Part shown: positions 59,276 through 64,000 of the stretch, piece after piece
Numbering within the stretch: the first letter of the stretch is position 1
How the letters are laid out: the number at the start of each line of letters is the position of its first letter
From: Halichoerus grypus
Lineage: Eukaryota > Chordata > Mammalia > Carnivora > Phocidae
Length of the DNA stretch: 64,000 bases
Direction: 5' to 3'
Assembly: GCF_964656455.1 (NCBI RefSeq)
Contig: NC_135725.1
Coordinates: 51,281,688-51,345,687, forward strand
Made by a program: the position numbers and the translations under genes
The notes under the pieces: generated by a model
The model's input: only the letters and a program-made list of their open reading frames with translations
Told to the model about the DNA's origin: nothing
Database searches by the model: none

Positions 59276-60033
59276 ACCTATTTCACTTAATTTTTGCCTT
59301 TAAATGCTTATATTAGAAAAGAGAAAAGTTTAAGATTAATTAACAAAATGTCCAACTCAAGAAGAAAAAAAAAAGGCAACCTTGACAAAAAGAAAATATA
59401 AAGAAGGAAATCATAAAGATAATGACAGAATCATACTAGTTGGTTCTCAAGAAAAAAAAGATTAATAAAACTGATAAAACCCAAGAAACGCTGATAAAGA
59501 GAAAAAAAGAAAAAACATGAATTATCAATATGAGGAATGAATTACAGTTTATAAACACAGACCCTACAGACATTAAATGGAAAATAAGGGGATAATATGA
59601 CTTTATGACAGTCTATAGAAGAAGTTAGATAAAATGGAAACATTTCCTTTAAAAATTCAATTTACCAAAACTGACACAAAAACAAATAAAAAACCTGAAC
59701 AGCCATTATACTGTTTTAAAAAAAGACTTTGTAATTAAAAATTTTCCACAAAAGAATCTCCATGTTCAGATGGCTTTACTTGGGAGTACTGTCAAATATT
59801 TCAAGAACTACTAAGCTTAGACTAAACTTTTCAGGCAATACAGGAGGGAACACTCCTCAACTCGTTTTATGAGACCAGTATAACCCTGATACCAAAACCT
59901 AACAAAAATATTAAAAGAACAAAATTACAGGCCACTATCCCTCATAAGCATAAACATAGAAATTGTCACCAAAATATTAGGAAATCGGATCCAGCATTAT
60001 AGAAAAATAATAAACATTATTGTCAAATGTGTT

Positions 60034-60100
60034 AGTCAAAGTTCTCTAGAAAAACAGAACCAATATTATAATTTTGTGTGTGTGTGTGTGTGTGTGGCAT
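60034..60100 (-). mobile_element. LTR end fragment with (GT)n run
   Basis: 'tgttagtcaaagttctctag' and 'aaaacagaaccaatattata' match the reversed end of the LTR family seen at 55987-56440, followed by a GT run at 60075-60098. No further LTR body follows; 37 bases later the EEF1A1 retrocopy starts, so the retrocopy may have landed in this LTR. Confidence 0.6.
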
Positions 60101-61024
60101 TAAAAGAAACTCTTCTTAAAAATACATTGTTTTCAGCTTTTTCACAACGGGATTGCCGCCAGAACGCAGGTGTCATGAAAACCACCGCTCAACCTAAACT
60201 AAAATGGGAAAGGAAAAGACACATCAACATCGTTGTCATTGGACACATAGATTCGGGCAAGTCTACCACTACTGGTCATCTGATCTACAAATGTGGTGGG
60301 ATCAACAAAAGAACTATTGAAAAATTTGAGAAGGAGGCTGCTGAGATGGGAAAGGGCTCCTTCAAGTATGCCTGGGTCTTGGATAAACTGAAAGCTGAAC
60401 ATGAACGTGGTATCACCATTGATATCTCCCTGTGGAAATTCGAGACCAGCAAGTATTATGTGACCATCATTGATGCCCCAGGACACAGAGACTTTATCAA
60501 AAACATGATTACAGGCACATCTCAGGCTGACTGTGCTGTCCTGATTGGTGCTGCTGGTGTCATTGAATTTGAAGCCAGTATCTCCAAGAATGGGCAGACC
60601 CATGATCATGCCCTTCTGGCTTACATACTGGGTGTAAAACAACTAATTGTTGGTGTTAACAAGATGGATTCCACTGAGCCACCCTACAGCCAGAAGAGAT
60701 ATGAGGAAATCGTTAAGGGAGTCAGCACCTACATTAAGAAAATTGGCTACAACCCCGACAGAGTAGCATTTGTGCCAATTTCTGGTTGGAATGGTGACAA
60801 CATGCTGGAGCCAAGTGCTGACATGCCTTGGTTCAAGGGATGGAAAGTCACCTGTAAAGATGGGAATGCCAGTGGAACCACACTGCTTGAAGCTCTGGAT
60901 TGCATTCTGTAACCAACTCATCCAACTGACGAGCCCTTGCGTCTGCCTCTCCAGGACGTCTACAAAATTGGTGGTATTGGTACTGTCCCTGTGGGCAAGT
61001 CGAGACTGGTGTTCTTAAACCTGA

Positions 61025-63740
<2,716 letters not shown>

Positions 63741-64000
63741 AAGAATGTATCTGTCAAAGATGTTCGTCATGGCAATGTGGCTGGTGACAGCAAAAATGAC
63801 CCACCAGTGGAAGTAGCTGGCTTCATGGCTCAGCTGATTATCCTGAACCATCCAGGCCAAATCAGTGCTGGATTGTCACACAGCTCACATTGCTTGCAAG
63901 TTTGCTGAGCTGAAGGAGAAGATAGATCGTCGTTCTGGAAAAAAGGTGGAAGATGGTCCCAAGTTCATGAAATCTGGTGATGCTGCCATTGTTGATATGG

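Larger units (their letters stand above)
58080..60033 (+). mobile_element. Ancient LINE-1 ORF2 region, several times interrupted
   Basis: Sense L1 ORF2 relic in pieces. At 58100-58272: 'cacaatcatagttagagatt', 'ttaacatcctgctttcagta'. After the DNA transposon: 'atttggggccatagaccaaa', 'tctcaaaaaacttccaaaga'. After the SINE: 'ggtcaaagaagaaatgacaa'. After the antisense L1 end: 'gataatgacagaatcatact', then 'acaggccactatccctcata' and 'ccaaaatattaggaaatcgg', which lies just before the RT region. It is interrupted by a Tigger-like element, a CAN-SINE and an antisense L1 3' end. All frames are broken. Confidence 0.75.

Noticed and set aside
60076..60912. 278-codon frame that looks like a working elongation factor 1-alpha gene
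   Set aside because: The frame starts in a GT microsatellite and the 5' UTR, not at the real ATG (60204). It lacks introns, has a premature stop at 60910-60912 and downstream indels, and an L1 cuts it. It is a processed pseudogene.

Overview
This is nuclear DNA from a mammal of the order Carnivora, most likely an arctoid caniform (bear, seal or mustelid group). The evidence is seven full or nearly full tRNA-derived CAN-SINEs with the 'GGCGCCTGGGTGGCTCAG' head and '(AAATA)nAAATCTT' tail, in a form matching arctoids better than dog or cat, plus several young carnivore-type LINE-1 3' ends. The species is an inference. I see no intact host protein-coding gene, rRNA or tRNA gene. The window reads as intergenic or deep intronic sequence made of nested transposon layers.

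Layout. 0-10 kb: unique AT-rich DNA, two 5'-truncated L1 copies (one inserted into an L2), an MIR, a hAT-type miniature element, a compound microsatellite and an L2. 10-20 kb: MIRs, three LTR-type elements and two unrecognised coding-like remnants: 15.5-16.06 kb on the plus strand, split by a SINE, and 18.0-18.96 kb on the minus strand. 20-26 kb: mostly unique, with a small CpG cluster near 22.2 kb, a SINE and three MER5A-like elements. 26.46-28.24 kb: a young truncated L1 inserted beside a probable splice acceptor, followed by a 101-codon open coding-like segment. 28.7-42 kb: old L1, MIR and LTR relics, a 195-nt pure-purine microsatellite, a minus-strand L1 and a young SINE. 42-57.5 kb: ancient L1, L2 and MIR relics, a SINE, two further satellites and an LTR whose end piece appears inverted. 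57.5-60 kb: an MaLR-like LTR, then an ancient L1 ORF2 region carrying a Tigger-like DNA transposon, a SINE and an antisense L1 3' end.

The clearest system is at the right end. A processed EEF1A1 retrocopy starts at 60137 with a complete 5' UTR and runs off the window. A 2.6-kb 5'-truncated L1 (61148-63740) sits inside it with a 12-bp target-site duplication. The retrocopy has a frameshift just after the start codon, a premature stop and further small deletions, so it is a pseudogene. The L1 keeps a long open ORF2 tail (stop at 63271) with the FADD reverse transcriptase motif and the C-terminal Cys/His motif, but it lacks the 5' half and has one frameshift, so it cannot act on its own.

Nothing here forms an operon or pathway. 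The history is one of retrotransposition in layers: L2/MIR, then old L1 and DNA transposons, then LTRs, then young L1, SINEs and retrocopies. The points most worth a second look are the three coding-like remnants, because their reading frames are longer and more protein-like than the repeats around them and two were hit by younger insertions. Repeat edges without target-site duplications are approximate (about 10-40 bp). Family names for old elements come from recalled consensus patterns, not from a search.
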